Assembly (NCBI GenBank): GCA_022457065.1
Contig: JAJGBQ010000005.1
Coordinates: forward strand, 2,666,001-2,730,000
From: Curvularia sp. ZM96
Lineage: Eukaryota; Ascomycota; Dothideomycetes; Pleosporales; Pleosporaceae
DNA: 64,000 nucleotides
Direction: 5' to 3'
Below are positions 30,765 to 43,140 of the stretch, piece after piece. The notes below the pieces were generated by a model. That model was not told where the DNA came from. It searched no databases and saw only the letters and a list, made by a program, of their open reading frames with translations. Position 1 is the first letter of the stretch, and each line of letters begins with the position of its first letter. Made by a program: the position numbers and the translations under genes.

Positions 30765-33226
30765 TCAGACTACACCTTTCTTGCCCATGTTTGCGAGATC
30801 GATTACTTCTTCTTCCACCTCAGTCTCGGGCACATGTTTTCCCTTTGCATTCTTGGCACCTTTTGCGCCATTCTTACTGCTGACACTCCCTCTCTTCGCG
30901 TCCTTGGTAGTGCTGTCATCGTCATCATCGTCTCCAAACAGGAAACCTTTGCCCTTCATCCTTCTCTTCTCGTCAGATGAAAACGTAGAGTGCGCTGTAC
31001 CAGAGGCAAAGTTGGAAGACGCCGAGTCTTCGCCAAGCATCCACGAAAAGCTGGAGGAGGTAAGATGGGGTCGTGACCTTGGGGATAGAGATGGAGCTAG
31101 ATTGGACGGCGGAGACAATGCACTGGCGGGCGGTGATGCCGGGCGCGAGGCGAGTGGAGTCGGGTTGGTTGATACCGCTGTCAAGGGTGTTGTAGGCCGT
31201 GGACTTGTTGTTGAGGAAATGGGTCGGGCGCTGAGAGTGGGTTCTGGCTGCGTCTCTGACTGAGAAACTGGAGAAGCCAGGGTTGCTGTAGCCTGTGCTG
31301 TCGAAGCCTGCTCGGTGACTTCATCGACAGGTAAGGGCATCGACGAGTCTTCGAGGTAGATTTGCACAAACTGGACCTTTGCGATGGCCAGACTGAGGGC
31401 TTCATTGGCCTCCTTACCTTTGACGTCCTCTTGCTTGGCTTTTTGTGCCTCATCGCGTTCTCTGTGATGCTCCCACAGATCGCCAATTGCCGCTTCCAAC
31501 ATCTTGGCCAAGCTCTTGTTCCTTCGATCGAGTTCTTCAATTTTACTAGCCGTTTTAGCCGAATGCACTCGTTCAAGACTTGGACGCCCGTTCGCAACAG
31601 CTGCTGGCTTTCGAAATTCCCTCCCACCGGATCGTGGCGTTACATGTCCTGAGCTTCCCCCTGACTGGTAAGCTTCGACATTCTTCTTCACCTCTCCCAC
31701 CGCATCACGTAGAGCCTTGCCCACATTCCATTGCGATCCACGGTCTAACACATTCTTGGCGGCGCCCTGAATCAAAGCCTCGATACCTGCGCCCGGGGTT
31801 CCGAAGCCTCTTGGGGATCCCAGGCTATTCCGTGTCCGACTCGAGGCGAATGATGGGGATGGTGAAGCATCACGAGTACTCGGCGTGTTTTCGGGCTCGA
31901 TTACAGGTGCCTTCTTGCCATATCTTGTGATGATCTCTGCACCGCCCTGGCGAGTCAGATGATCGCGAAGATACAAAGCATCTTTGATGAAGGTATAGGG
32001 AGGAGTAGCTGGCTCCGGGTATCGGAGCAGGAAGGCAAAAGCCTCGTTTGTATCTGCGGCGATTAGCTCCCACCGGATGCGTAGTAGCATAGCTATGGAA
32101 ATCATGTCGACTAATTCTAGCGTCGAGTCTATTGCAAACAGGGCGTCCCACATGTCAAAGACGGCATCGAGGGAGAATTCTCTTCCAAACAAGAGACGTA
32201 TCCAGCGGCTGTTTTGTGTTAGTTGAGGATCAACACTAGCGCAATCAGCGGCTTACAGCAAAAATATTTGGGGAACAATATCAAGCTTCACCAGATGACC
32301 ATGCAGCCCGGGATCAACTCTTGACAGGTAGTCCTCGAAGATTCTCGAGCTGCGAGTAAGCATGGGAGTGTCTTTGGCAGTAGAGCCCGTCTCGGCCGGC
32401 GCATAGAACGACTTTGCAGTCTGCATAATGACGGAAAAGAGCATGTGGGTGTCATGCTCAACATAAGCAGAGTCTAACATGTCTGCAAGGGTACGATCTC
32501 GGGCACCGAGTTTCTGATGTGCAATGTCAACCGCATCCCGCTCGACGACCCAGAGCACGGGCGCAAGTATCTCGTGCATGCCCTGGCGGTAGCCTATGTG
32601 GGGATGCATTTTGCACCACACAAACAGTATGTCGAGCATCATGTTCTGGGTGGCGGGTTGCCGGAAGTAGACATTGTCTGGCATGCATCGCTCAATGTCT
32701 TGGAAGATTTCGGCGCGGAGCTCCTCGTCAGCTCGCAGGGCTACCCATGGGGACTTTTCAAGGCTTAGCACTTGTCAATAAGCGGCATGTTTCGGCGCGC
32801 GTGACCGGGTGACAGGACACACGCACCTCTGATAGTTCGCTCAAGGGATCGACGGTAGACTCGAACTCGTTTGGGTTCTGTATGGCACGGAGGTAGTGGG
32901 AGCGGAGCGACTCATATGTCTTGCGCGCCTGGCTGAGGTGGGTGGGCCATGACGAGCGATCGAGCGTCTTGAAGACGAGGAAGATCTGGTGGCGAGATGA
33001 GCATTGGCAGGAGACGTGAGAAGGCGGTGCATCGCACTTTCCAACAGACGGAGCGGAGGCCGGCGGTGATCTGGGGCTCCTTGTGGGAAGAGACGTGGAT
33101 CTTGAGATCGGTCAAAGAGTGAAAGTCGTCGAGCAGCCGCCAGTGCTTCCTACGTCATGGTCAGAGTGGAAGAGTGAAGATGTGGGAGACGCATTGGGCA
33201 TACTCGGCTTCGGATAGGGAGCGCAT
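30765..33226 (-). CDS. TBC-domain Rab GTPase-activating protein (TBC1D5-like)
   Basis: Five exons (33226-33204, 33149-33038, 32985-32823, 32770-32257, 32208-30765) close to 751 aa. The TBC domain covers about 30-330: GLRSVCWKIFLVFKTLDRSSW, the arginine-finger region DIERCMPD, and the glutamine-finger motif IGYRQGMHEI, then LYLL-type helices ending RWIRLLFGREFSLDAVFDMWD. TBC proteins speed GTP hydrolysis by Rab GTPases; TBC1D5-type members act on Rab7 at endosomes. The C-terminal half (about 400-751) is Ser/Pro-rich with one coiled coil and an acidic DDDDDD patch near the end. The third intron (32822-32771) uses a GTGTGT donor chosen to keep frame; an alternative would change one or two residues. 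Confidence 0.88.
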
Positions 33227-33724
33227 GGTGCAAAAAAGTTCAGCAGAGAGGGGGCGTGGTGAGTACTGTGACGGCAACCAAGCACCCTGTTGGTGGCTCA
33301 CGAGACTGGGCCGCTATCGATGGCTCGCAGCCGCAGCCATGGCGCGACGCGGGGCAGCTTAGGGCGGGCCATGATGTCACGTGAAAAACAAAGGCGGCCG
33401 CGGGCAGCTGGTACGCGAGGCGCCACGATGCGTGGCTGTTTATTGTTTGTTTGGTTCGCGGCTGCTCGCGATGGACAACGTCACGGCGATACGAATACGG
33501 CGGATGAGGCATCAAACGATAGCGCCGTGCACTATTCTAGGGTACCCCGATCCGATTGCAATGTGTTCACGCTACTGAAAAGGACAAGGACGCAGGCCGT
33601 GGATGGCGCGGCAGGGGAAGCGTCTATTGAAGAAAGCGACAATGTTTTCAGCTGATTCGGATTCGCTCTACGTACTACCTAGTCGATGATCGGCTGTGCC
33701 TTGGCACCCTGGTCCCACGTGGGC
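33227..33724. other. Intergenic, nothing seen
   Basis: Promoter of the RabGAP gene and 3' flank of MED31. Small frames on both strands lack family features. Confidence 0.5.
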
Positions 33725-34181
33725 TCAGTCGTGGCTGGGGGGTACAGCGTTGCGCTGGCCCTGGATGACGAGCCTGTCGACGAGGCCCGGAGCCAGAATG
33801 TCCTGGCGAAAGCGCTCCTGCTGCAGCAACTCGAGCGCACGGAGCGTGGGGCCGGGGTGACTGCAGTGGCACTCATCAGTAAGCCGTTGTGGTGGTGGTG
33901 CGGGTGGACCTACTGCAGGAATTTGGCGTACTTTGGGTCCTTGAAGTACTGCAGGTACGCCAGGTACGCCACAAAGTCGGGCTTATCGAGCGTCTTCTGC
34001 TGGGCCAGGAAGTTGAGATAGACGGGATTGGCAAGGCACTGAACAAACTAGGCTCGTGTTAATGAAGGTAAAACAGGGGCTAATGACGTTTGGGCAGACG
34101 GGAATTGCGGACCTCTAGTTCGAGCTCAAAGCGCGAGTAGCCTCCCAGGCCAGGCACGTCTTGAACGGGCTGCTGGGCCAT
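33725..34181 (-). CDS. med31: Mediator complex subunit 31 (MED31/SOH1)
   Basis: Three exons (34181-34113, 34047-33914, 33860-33725) close to 112 aa, near the usual 110-130. The family core is complete: RFELELE|FVQCLANPVYLNFLAQQKTL, then FVAYLAYLQYFKDPKYAKFL and a second helix pair ALELLQQERFR. MED31 is one of the most conserved subunits of the Mediator middle module, which bridges activators and RNA polymerase II. Introns are 65 and 53 nt. The residues at the second junction (FLHHPGP) differ slightly from the common FLxYP. It is divergent from PAL1 across a 1.2-kb region. Confidence 0.95.
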
Positions 34182-35359
34182 GGTGCGAGGGCTGGCCGAG
34201 GGGCTCGCGGTGATTGATATGGGCGGCGTACGGCTTGTCAGGCCAGGTCAGGCCAGGCGGGCTGAGGCTCAAGAGGACAGATTCAGGGTCTGTTTCCCCG
34301 CAAAGTCGAGGCTGCGAGAGTCGGCAGCTAATCCGCTTGGGTCTATTGAGGCGGGCCAAGGGATGCGCGCTTGCACAAGAGAGCAGGGGAGCGGAGCCCG
34401 GGCAGCGACTCGGCGGCGGGCGGAGAGTGCAGAGACGGGCAGTGGTGAGCAGCGCTGCAGAAGAGCCGGCGGCAGGGGACGGGCACACACGACGACAAGA
34501 CACCAGACGGTGGATGGCAGACAATGGATGCGACAATGGATGCGGCGGCGAGCAGAGTCGGCCGGGGCGCGGCGCCGTCGAGTGCCTGCGCCGTGCCTGA
34601 GCCTGCAAACCCACCCCCCACATGCGCGTCGAGCTTAGCAGCCCTGAGCCGCGCTGCTTTGGGCGAGGCATCGGCCTCTTGGTGGCTTTGGGCCCACGAC
34701 ACGCTCGTGACCGGCGCCCACATGACGGTCCAGCTCGAGCAGTGCATGCCATGGCCTACGCTGCGAGACGCAGGCCGCGCTCGCACTGGCTCCAAGCGGA
34801 CTATCCGCGCGACAGGCACTACCACTATGCTAGCTAACGACGACCTCGTGCCTGTCCCTTCCCTCTTTTAAGCCGCCGGGCCTGCCTCCCTTCTCGCCTC
34901 CCCCCTCTCCCTCCCTCTCTCCCTCTCTCTCCCACACACGCTCGTACAATCCTCCTACATCCACACCACCCACTCCGCCCCGGCCACCTGCACCACGGCC
35001 GCCGCCTGGGCACTGACTGTACACATCACTAGCCGTTGCATAGACTACTAACGGGCCTTCAAACACAAGCCTATCTGCACTCGCCCCGCCCGCCTGCACC
35101 CACCACCTGTCTCGCCAGCCAACAGGACCCATCCTATCCTCAGCGCGAAACACTGCTCCCAGCATTGGTATCGCCAGTCTTAAATTACGCCCCCCTTTTT
35201 GCTTCTGCACCGCATTGCAGCACGTCAGCCCGCTCCACGGCCAGGCTTACCCTCAGCGCGCGTCACCAGCCAGCAGTTGCACAGCGCACGCTTGCCGTCT
35301 CCTGCATCGCTGCGCTTTAATTGGGCCAACAAGCAGGGTTGTCGACAACCAACGGCATC
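34182..35359. promoter_or_regulatory. Divergent MED31/PAL1 promoter with pyrimidine tract
   Basis: A GC-rich 1.2-kb region. A long C/T tract on the + strand (about 34887-34938) leads toward PAL1, typical of strongly transcribed ascomycete promoters. Several 100-200 codon frames appear only because of GC richness and overlap on both strands. Confidence 0.45.
34887..34938 (+). repeat. Polypyrimidine (CT-rich) tract
   Basis: About 50 bases of almost pure C and T with repeated ccctctct units, 420-470 nt before the PAL1 start. CT tracts near transcription starts are common in filamentous ascomycetes. Confidence 0.7.
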
Positions 35360-37171
35360 ATGTTTGCAGAGCCGTCAATGCCAGGTAGCCCCCCCTCGAT
35401 CGCCTGTTTCACCACACAGGTACCCGTGCCCAATTTGGACGCGTCGCTGATCTCCCTTCTCTTATCTACAGAACGCCGGCCTTCGCCTGGCTTGCAGCTC
35501 AACCTTTCCTCCAACAACCCCTTCCGCAGAGCTGCCTCGCCCGGTTATCCCTCTCCTGGGTTTCCTTCTCCCGCAAGCGCCACCAACCGCTCCAGCTCCG
35601 GCAGCAGACCAATGTCGCGCAATCCCTTCATAACCACCTTCGAGGCCGAATTCAACAAGGAGGCCTCGCGAGACCTCGACATGTCGGCCACCATGAAAGA
35701 CTCACCCAAGAAGTCGACCTTTGGCACTGCCACCGAGGACCTGTTTGTACGTTCACTTTGCGCTTTTGCAGCCCAATTGCCCTTGTCGTGACGGCTGCAT
35801 GCACCTCGCCCGTTGCACAGGCTGTGTGTGTGCGCCCTCTTTTTCCCTCCAACTCCCGTGAGCACTTGTGGCTCGCTCCTCGCAACTCCCCACACTGCTC
35901 GCGCCATGGATCCCTTCAACCGCTTTGTAGGCCAGTTTGCTGACTATTCCGTCCTCCCACAGAAGAGCCTCAACATCGACGACAGCGACAAGAAGCCAGC
36001 CCCTCCGCGCCCAGCCCCCAACCGAAGCGGCACCGACCCCCGTCCTATGCACCGCCCCTCACGTTCGGACGAGGAGAGGCAGCGTATGCGTGATGGTTCT
36101 CGCGGCCCTCCTCGACCCCGTGGACCTCCGGGTTCCTCGCGCCCGCCCCAGCCCAACAGTCCCGAACGCCGTGAGACGACCCGCCGGCCCCGACGCAACT
36201 CCGAGTCGTCCATCATCGATCGCGGTTCCCTGGATCCGCGCGAGGAGCGCCGACGCCGGGAGCGCCGCAGGGAGCGTGACGAGCGTGCTGCCAAAGAGGG
36301 CAAGGACCCCAAGACCGGCAAGCGTGTCCGCAAGCCTCAAGGTCTTGACCTCATCGATAAGCTCGACGTTACCGGTATCTACGGTCCCAGCATGATCCAC
36401 CATGATGGTCCCTATGACGCCGTCCAGCCCCACCGAAATCGTAAGAAGGACCAGCGCGCGCCCATGGAAGCCTTCCCGGCCGGATCCGCCAACAACACCT
36501 TGGGCGGTGCTGGACCGCTCAACACAAAGATTGATCTCGATAGGATCCACGGCCGAGGCGCCGAGGGCTTCGAGGACTTTAGTAACGCCGAGGTGGAGTG
36601 GAAAAAGCCAATAACGACAGAGTTCAGTGCCAAGAGCCGAGACGACATTGTACATGGCGAGCAGAGCAACGGTCTTGGAACCTCGACCTTCCTGGAGGGC
36701 GCCCCAGCATCCCGCAAGGCCATCCAAGAAGACAGCGATGCCCAGAGGCAGAAGATGCTAGCCGAGGGTGGCTTGGGCCGCAAGAAGTCGATTGCCCAGC
36801 GCTTCCGTGGCATCTCGCAGCCTCGACGTTATGGCGACAACCCTCGCATCACTTCACCCGAAGCACGTTATGGAGCCGCCACGAGCCCAAACGGCCCTTA
36901 TAGCGCCGGGTCTATCTCACAGACCAAGGCGAACGAGAAAAACCCATTCTTCAACGACGACTACGACAAAGCCTACGATGCCAAGGGCGCCTCCATTAGG
37001 AACAACGAGGCAGACGGAAAGAATGGAGCTTCACCACCGCGTGGAGCCGCTCTGCAACGATCCATCACTACTGACAGCGCATCTTCTCCCACCACCGAAG
37101 CCAAGCCAGTTGGTGGTGGCTTCCTCAACCGTGTCAAGTCTCTCAAGGGTGGTCGCCGCCGTCCAGCTTGA
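35360..37171 (+). CDS. pal1: PAL1 cell-morphology protein
   Basis: Three exons (35360-35384, 35472-35746, 35963-37171) close to 502 aa. The signature Pal1 block is LDLIDKLDVTGIYGPSMIHHDGPYDAVQPHRNRK followed by PMEAFP, in the middle of the protein. Pal1 localises to growth sites and endocytic patches and helps keep cylindrical shape in fission yeast; in other fungi it works with SLA2. The N-terminal part holds NPF (SNNPFRR), the EH-domain ligand used by endocytic adaptors. The rest is basic, Ser/Pro-rich and disordered, and the end is strongly basic. Intron 2 is 216 nt and contains an in-frame ATG (35906) that could give a shorter isoform starting MDPFNRFVGQF. Confidence 0.93.
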
Positions 37172-39158
37172 GTTGGCGATGGTATGATTTAACTACCTTT
37201 GCTAGTTTTGAGGTGCCGATTCCACCTCCAAAATCCCGCCCCACAACACGCCAGCCATAGCGCAGCAGCTACGGTTCGGTCCAGACTGGCCCTTATTCCT
37301 TCTATCATCACCCACCTCCTTCGGAGGTTTACACTTTTCTTTTCTTTTTTGTCTGACATGGGAGTAATTTGGCCTTGAGAAAAACACGAGCTCTGGATAC
37401 CATTCACGTATAGCAGTACAATGCCGCATTAGGAACACTTCGACGGCATCTGTCCTCGCCGTTCTTCTTTTCTTGGATTATCAAACGCTACACCCAGCTT
37501 CCTAATACGACGGGGCGTCTGGCGAATTTGTACGATATTTCGGACTCAAGTTTGCCGTTGCAGGGGTTATGGCAGCAGGCGCAATGGCTGGGGGAGGAGC
37601 GCAGTACGCCGGGTGATATGTAGCTTATATCAAAATGCATTGGGAAACACATTTTCTGGGCTGTAACGATTGTGCTGGCTGCAAAATGTACTGATGTTGC
37701 ACAACGTGACGCGTGTGTAATCCACAACCCCACCAAACGATCGACATGTCGCCGGTTGTGCTCGATCGATTGATTAATTAATGTTCAGGGGCGTTTTGCT
37801 GATTGCCAATGCAGTAAACACGACTAACTTCTCAACGGTCCCCCGCTTACCGTCTAGTCAAATCTCCTTCCCCCCTGAAAGTTTAAATTCCATCCAAACC
37901 TCCCCCACTATAATACACACCGGTGCATACATACGCCAATTCTTGGCTACCTTAGCAACCACCTACTGAAATCTCACACCCCCTATGTATGAAGTATGTA
38001 GGCAAACGTGGAAAAAGATAAGAAAACTGCAGGAAGACCACAAAAGCAAGGTAGAAAAAAAAACTCCGTCATCCCGACCTTGCCTACCTACAGCTCTCAA
38101 CAAAGGAGAAAAAACACCCCCTTCCCTCCCTTTGCACAATGCCATGATACCCTTCTGCATGTGTAGCTCTTTCAACGCATGTACCTAGCTACCCAGCTAG
38201 CCACGCACATGTACACAGCTAGCCACATGCCCTACCACCTACCTCCCTCTCTCTCTAGCCACCCTACCCCAGCTAATCTCAACCTCGCTACCTATCTCTA
38301 CCCATGTACCTGCCCCCTGTACACTCTGTTGCTCGCTAGCCCCTCATCTCATTCAGCCCTAGGAGAAAAAACACGGTACGCTAGATACCTAGATGTCGCT
38401 AATATAACGTGGGTTTAAGTTGTGGCGGGGGCGCGTGAGTGGGGCTAGAATAGGCTAGTTTGTGTGGGTTTAGAGAGGGAGGAGAGAGAGATAAGGTCCT
38501 GTGGCGCTTTTTGGGAGGCGGCGGCGGGGTGATTGGGGGGCGTCGGTTTAAACGATAGTGTGGGGAAGGAGGAGGCGGAGATAAAGATAGTAGTATGTGT
38601 GAGATGGTCTAGGTCTAGAATCGAGGAGGATAGGACAGCAGTGGCGAAAAGGATATTTTTTTTAGTCACGCAACGGAGATGGAGACGGACTTGCCAGAAC
38701 TTCGTAGACGAAGTTTGGAAGACTGGACTATGTTGAGTAAGATTCCTTGGCTTATTTTTACGCCTTACGTGGAACTTCTTTCCGTTTGGTGTTTGTTTCT
38801 TGGATCGCTGATAAGGCTTGCATTGCGCTTTGGTGGCTGGCAGTGTTCCTGCGTGTCGTCATGCCTGGATCGTGTGTATTTTTTGGCATGCATGTTTGGT
38901 ATGGTAGGGAGATGTACCGGAATCCTGATATGCACATGCATGTTGCCTGTGATCGGAAGCGCACTCCGAACATGGATACAGAACCAACAATGTAATTGCC
39001 AAGCAGACGTCATCACGTGGAAAACAAGGCACCATAAACATGTTGACTCGGCTGGAAGAATTGAATGGTATTGCTTATCGTCATTCGTAAGAGGTGCATA
39101 TCGCTATATTAAGGCCCACGTGAACCAATACTTTGATATCTAGGTACGATCTTCGCTG
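37172..39158. other. Intergenic, about 2 kb, low-complexity
   Basis: No gene seen. Contains C/T-rich runs, a cluster of gctagccac repeats (about 38190-38262) and purine-rich stretches near 38460-38600. The 150-codon + frame at 38679-39143 has no family features. Confidence 0.5.
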
Positions 39159-40428
39159 CTATCGTGAATGTTGCATGAGCTGCAAGAGTCCTTCTGCAGC
39201 GTCGTCCTTGACACCGACGCTATTTGACGGGCTGCCCTCGGCATACTGCTGCTGTTTCAACCGTTGCAGTCTTTCTCGTGCAGACTCCCCTGTTCCATAC
39301 TCGCTACTCTGCATCCTTGCTTCGGCAGCCATCTGATAGTGATCTCTCCGACTAATCGGTGACGTAAGCTGCTCTGGTGTCACGGATTTGGGCAGCTCGA
39401 TTGCAGGCGGTGAAGAGGTGATGTCATATTGTTGAAGAGTACGCGACGAGGACATGTTGCTTTGGGGTAACGCAAATGTGACTGGAGCCGGCCCGAGTTT
39501 GCTTATTGGTCGGAAAGGGTCGAGATTCGCTTTCACAAAAACAGGCCCTGGGTCGCGTTGCGGTGATGATATAGTGATGTTCGGGACACGATGAGCACCC
39601 AGAGTTTCGCCAGAGTATGTCATGGTCGACCTCGACGTATTCAATGTGTCAGACGAGTACAATGCGCTGGCCTCGTATGGAGCAATAATGTCCACGTCGC
39701 GCTTGTAAATCTGATTCGTCTTCACTTTATACAGCCCAAACTTGAGACGCGTGCGCAGCTGTTCCGCCCGCGATTTCTTCTTTCCCTCTGCAACTGGAGC
39801 AGGCCCTGATGCAGTCGGACGGTCGTGCTCTTTGCCCTGCTCGCTCTTTTGACTCGCACACATTTCATAGTTGAGAAAGTCTGAAAAGGATTGGTTGCTC
39901 TTCTGAGATGCTTGGATTAACTCAGGCTCCGGCTCGGGTGAGGGCGAAGGCGTGGCGCGTTCGGTAGGCGATCCAGGATCCGCTAGGCCAATGGGATTGT
40001 TTTCCTTAGAGAATGGTTAGTCATGGAAACGTAGGAGGCTCTGGTGAGCTAACAGTGTGTTTTTGTATCGCGTCGGTAGTTAACCGCATGCCGGCATTTG
40101 AAGGACTCTCGTCGCGCACGTGAGCAAGCATCTTTGCATTCTCAATCGTCTCGGCGCCATCGACCTCTTCTATGCCCCGCTTCTTGCTCCTTACGGTCGC
40201 ATCGGGTGTTGACAGGTTCTCTTTGTCGGCGAAGTTGGCCGGCGTGTTTGGAGTGACGTGCTTCAACGGTCTTTCAGCTTGTGCAACCTGGGAAGATCCA
40301 TGGCTCTTTGTCTGAGTTTGGGGCGTATTTAGGGCTTTTGGCGTGAGATCACCCAACACGCGTCGAGATGGTGTTTGAGGAGTATGGTAAGCGGCCATGT
40401 TCGGCCTGTGTGGTGTTGTAGTGCTCAT
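39159..40428 (-). CDS. WHI5/NRM1-type transcriptional repressor of G1/S genes
   Basis: Two exons (40428-40054 and 40004-39159, intron 49 nt) close to 406 aa. The diagnostic short motif is at residues 203-223, SRAEQLRTRL then KFGLYKVKTNQ, the G1/S-factor-binding (GTB) motif of WHI5 and NRM1, which tethers the protein to SBF or MBF and keeps G1/S genes off until CDK phosphorylates it. The rest is disordered with many TP and SP sites (TPHRP, HTPQTPSRR, LTPKAL, NTPQT), fitting CDK control. A KEN box (ADKENL) lies near residue 75, a possible APC/C degradation signal. The ATG at 40398 (MAAYHTPQTP) is an alternative start. Confidence 0.85.
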
Positions 40429-41263
40429 GTTGTCGCTGCAGTCCACCGTATATTGCGACGCGTTGATGGAAAACGAATAACGCGTGGGGACCTGGTGTGA
40501 TACTCTGAATGGGAAGACTGAAGGTGGACGAAGGGCGCCTTGAGCTGTCTCCCGAATTCAGTAGAAACAGTTTCAAACAAAAAATGCGTGACTGGATGGC
40601 GGTGCGGGAGTCGCGTCGTGGTTAGGGAAGGCGTACCGCGGACACTAAGCGACGCGATTGAGGCGGGGGGAGCACGTCAGGGTCCAGCTTGGCGGATTGC
40701 GGCTTGGCCTGATACCCTTTCGCCTGTGGGTTCTCCATCCCTTCTCTCCGGAGCATTGTCCTTGCGGTAATTGTTCTTAAAATTAAGACGGGACTTGTCT
40801 GTTCTCCTGTCATTGTGGCGGAATGCTTCTTTGGTTATTCTGATAGTGCATCCCGCTAAACCGCCCGTGGAAATCACAGATGTCATGTTGCTCCTAGAGT
40901 GAGCAAAATGTCAACCCCCACATGCTATACCAAGGGATAATTTGCCGAACAGCGGCCCAGTCCGATAAGATACGGCTCCTAGTAGTGCCGGCATGCAGAC
41001 AAGAGACTCGCGCCTGCGGGTCTCCAGCCCTACAAGCTACGTCATCCCTAGAAAGCATAGACACGGTTACGCGGCTCTTAGTGTTTACCCAAGCCATGCA
41101 GCCTTCCATCCTCCACAACTATTCAATCTTCAACCCTTAACCAGGTGCCAGTACCTTGCGAGCTGACAGAAATTTCACTACTTTCATCTTGTTGTTCTAA
41201 GAAGAGCGGGGCTGACTCGTTCTTGTGCACTGTTATCTTGCCAACATTGTTCAGCCTTCCACA
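40429..41263. other. Divergent spacer, nothing seen
   Basis: Separates the WHI5/NRM1-like gene from the GH5 gene. No family-bearing frame or repeat. Confidence 0.5.
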
Positions 41264-42889
41264 ATGAGAGGCTTCCTTCAAAAAGCCAAGAGCGAACTCA
41301 AAAATCTGACGCAGAAGGACACGGAGCCTGGCAATCCGCAGGACCAACACCAAACCTCCTTTTCTCCTTCTCATCATCACAATGCACCTAGTTCTGGATG
41401 TCAGCAACAGGGTATTTCCGATCCTACACCCCTAGATATTCTCCGCTACCGCTATCACCATGGTACCAATCTTGGGTCCGTCTATGTCATAGAGCGCTGG
41501 CTCCAGCATTCTCGATTTCCTGAAGGAGCGGAGGGATCCAGTGAGCTTGCAGCAGTCACGGCATGGGTTAACAGGATTGGTATCGACGAGACGAAGAAAA
41601 AGTTCGAGGAGCATTGGGCCAACATTGTCTCAGACAATGCCATTGGGTGGCTTGCTAATGTAGCCAAATGCACTACTGTTCGTCTACCCATCGGCTACTA
41701 CGACCTGCCCGGCGCAGTCTTTACCAAGGGCACGCCCTTTGAACCTTATGCTGAGGTCTACACTGGAGCATGGTACAGCATCCGCACTCTAATTCAGCGA
41801 TTGCGCGCACGTTCAATCGGAGTTTTGATCGACTTACATGCGCTTCCAGGAGGTGCGAACGCACAGGAGCATTCTGGGACAAATAGTGGACATGCTGGAT
41901 TCTGGTGCAGCCCCACCTGCCGCTCTCTGGGGGTTCGTTGCTGCCAGTTCATTACGGAAGACACAAAGGCTGGAGCCGAGATTGCTGGCATACAGCTCGT
42001 CAATGAGGCGGAGTGGGAGTCAGAGCGTATGTATGAGTGGTATCACGAGTGCATACACGCTATATCTGCCATTGATCCTGGAATGCCTGTTGTCATATCT
42101 GACGGCTGGAACATTGAAAAAGCTATTGACTGGTCACTGCAAAGGAACTCCATCTACGCTGACCAGTGTCCGGTGGTAGTCGATACACACTACTATTGGG
42201 CCTTTACAGATGAGGATAAAGCCAAGTCGCCACAACAAATCATTCAGGAGGCTGGGACAAAGCTGGGACAACTGGACGGCAAAGAGGGCTCCGTCCATGA
42301 TCGAGGCGCTGTCCAAGTCATTGTTGGCGAATACTCCTGCGTCATGACCGAGGACTCTTGGGCCAAAGGGGGTGGAGTACCAAAGGAAGAGCTAGTGAAA
42401 CAGTTCGGCCAAGCGCAGAGCAGAAGGTACCAGGAGCGAGCTGGGGGTAGCTTCTTTTGGACATGGAAGATGGACTGGATGCCGGGTGGTGAGTGGGGAT
42501 TCAAAGCCAAGACAGAAGAAGGTAGTATTGTGCCGCCAAACTATACGGCTATGTCTGTTGAGCAAAGGCACGGAGCGATTGAGAAAGCTCAACATGAAAG
42601 AGCAGGGCTTTTCCAGGAGGCTATTCAGCAGCATGTGTCTTACTGGAGCGGCGTGGACCCGAACGGTCAGTATGAGCATGAAAAGTACGAACACGGCTGG
42701 CAGGTCGGGTATCAGGATGCTCTTGCCTTCTTCGAGGGAAGGGATACGCGCGGGGACAAGATCGGGATGCTCGAACTCTGGATTTTGAAGCGTATCAGGG
42801 AGAGTGGATATAGAGGTGGTTTCACTTGGTTGTTTGAGCAAGGACTACGCAAAGGTGTGCAAGATTGCTACTCTGCACTTGGTATCTGA
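41264..42889 (+). CDS. Glycoside hydrolase family 5 (cellulase fold), intracellular type
   Basis: An intronless 541-aa frame from the first ATG at 41264. GH5 landmarks: TVRLPIGYYDLPG after strand 2, GVLIDLHALPGGANAQEHSG (the DLHxxPG block), the acid/base Glu248 in QLVNEAEWES, DTHYYW, and the nucleophile Glu356 in VIVGEYSC. This places it near exo-beta-1,3-glucanases and related beta-glucosidases of family 5, which cleave beta-glucans or beta-glucosides. There is no signal peptide: the N-terminus is MRGFLQKAKSELKNLTQKD. It is therefore expected in the cytosol or exported by another route. Asn of the usual NEP is kept (NEA). Substrate is not predictable here. Confidence 0.88.
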   Translation: MRGFLQKAKSELKNLTQKDTEPGNPQDQHQTSFSPSHHHNAPSSGCQQQGISDPTPLDILRYRYHHGTNLGSVYVIERWLQHSRFPEGAEGSSELAAVTAWVNRIGIDETKKKFEEHWANIVSDNAIGWLANVAKCTTVRLPIGYYDLPGAVFTKGTPFEPYAEVYTGAWYSIRTLIQRLRARSIGVLIDLHALPGGANAQEHSGTNSGHAGFWCSPTCRSLGVRCCQFITEDTKAGAEIAGIQLVNEAEWESERMYEWYHECIHAISAIDPGMPVVISDGWNIEKAIDWSLQRNSIYADQCPVVVDTHYYWAFTDEDKAKSPQQIIQEAGTKLGQLDGKEGSVHDRGAVQVIVGEYSCVMTEDSWAKGGGVPKEELVKQFGQAQSRRYQERAGGSFFWTWKMDWMPGGEWGFKAKTEEGSIVPPNYTAMSVEQRHGAIEKAQHERAGLFQEAIQQHVSYWSGVDPNGQYEHEKYEHGWQVGYQDALAFFEGRDTRGDKIGMLELWILKRIRESGYRGGFTWLFEQGLRKGVQDCYSALGI

Positions 42890-43140
42890 TGCCTATGCAC
42901 GGACCCCACAAACTTCATTCACTACCACGTTGGGAGCAAACTTGATCACGTGGTAGTCAATCAGATACGTTCACCTTTTGTAAACAGTCACCAAAGCAAC
43001 GCGTCCGCCTAGAGACAAACGATTTCGTGACGAACTTCAGGTTTATTGTAGTATGTTCCTCATTAAGCAGAATACTCCTGATCACCGCATCCAACTGAGC
43101 CTTGCGCAACCTGTTGCCGATCAGAGATATACGCCCAATC

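Noticed and set aside
34126..34871. Several long overlapping frames on both strands upstream of PAL1
   Set aside because: They arise from GC-rich, stop-poor DNA, conflict with each other and with MED31, and have no recognisable domain.
35813..35905. MHRLCVCALFFPPTP reading as a signal peptide for PAL1
   Set aside because: It lies in an intron and PAL1 is cytosolic; the spliced N-terminus fits the family better.
38190..38262. Repeated gctagccac words suggesting an array
   Set aside because: Irregular spacing and low complexity; no unique spacers, so not CRISPR-like.
38679..39143. 154-codon + frame downstream of PAL1
   Set aside because: Cys- and Trp-rich without pattern or signal peptide and with overlapping frames on the other strand.
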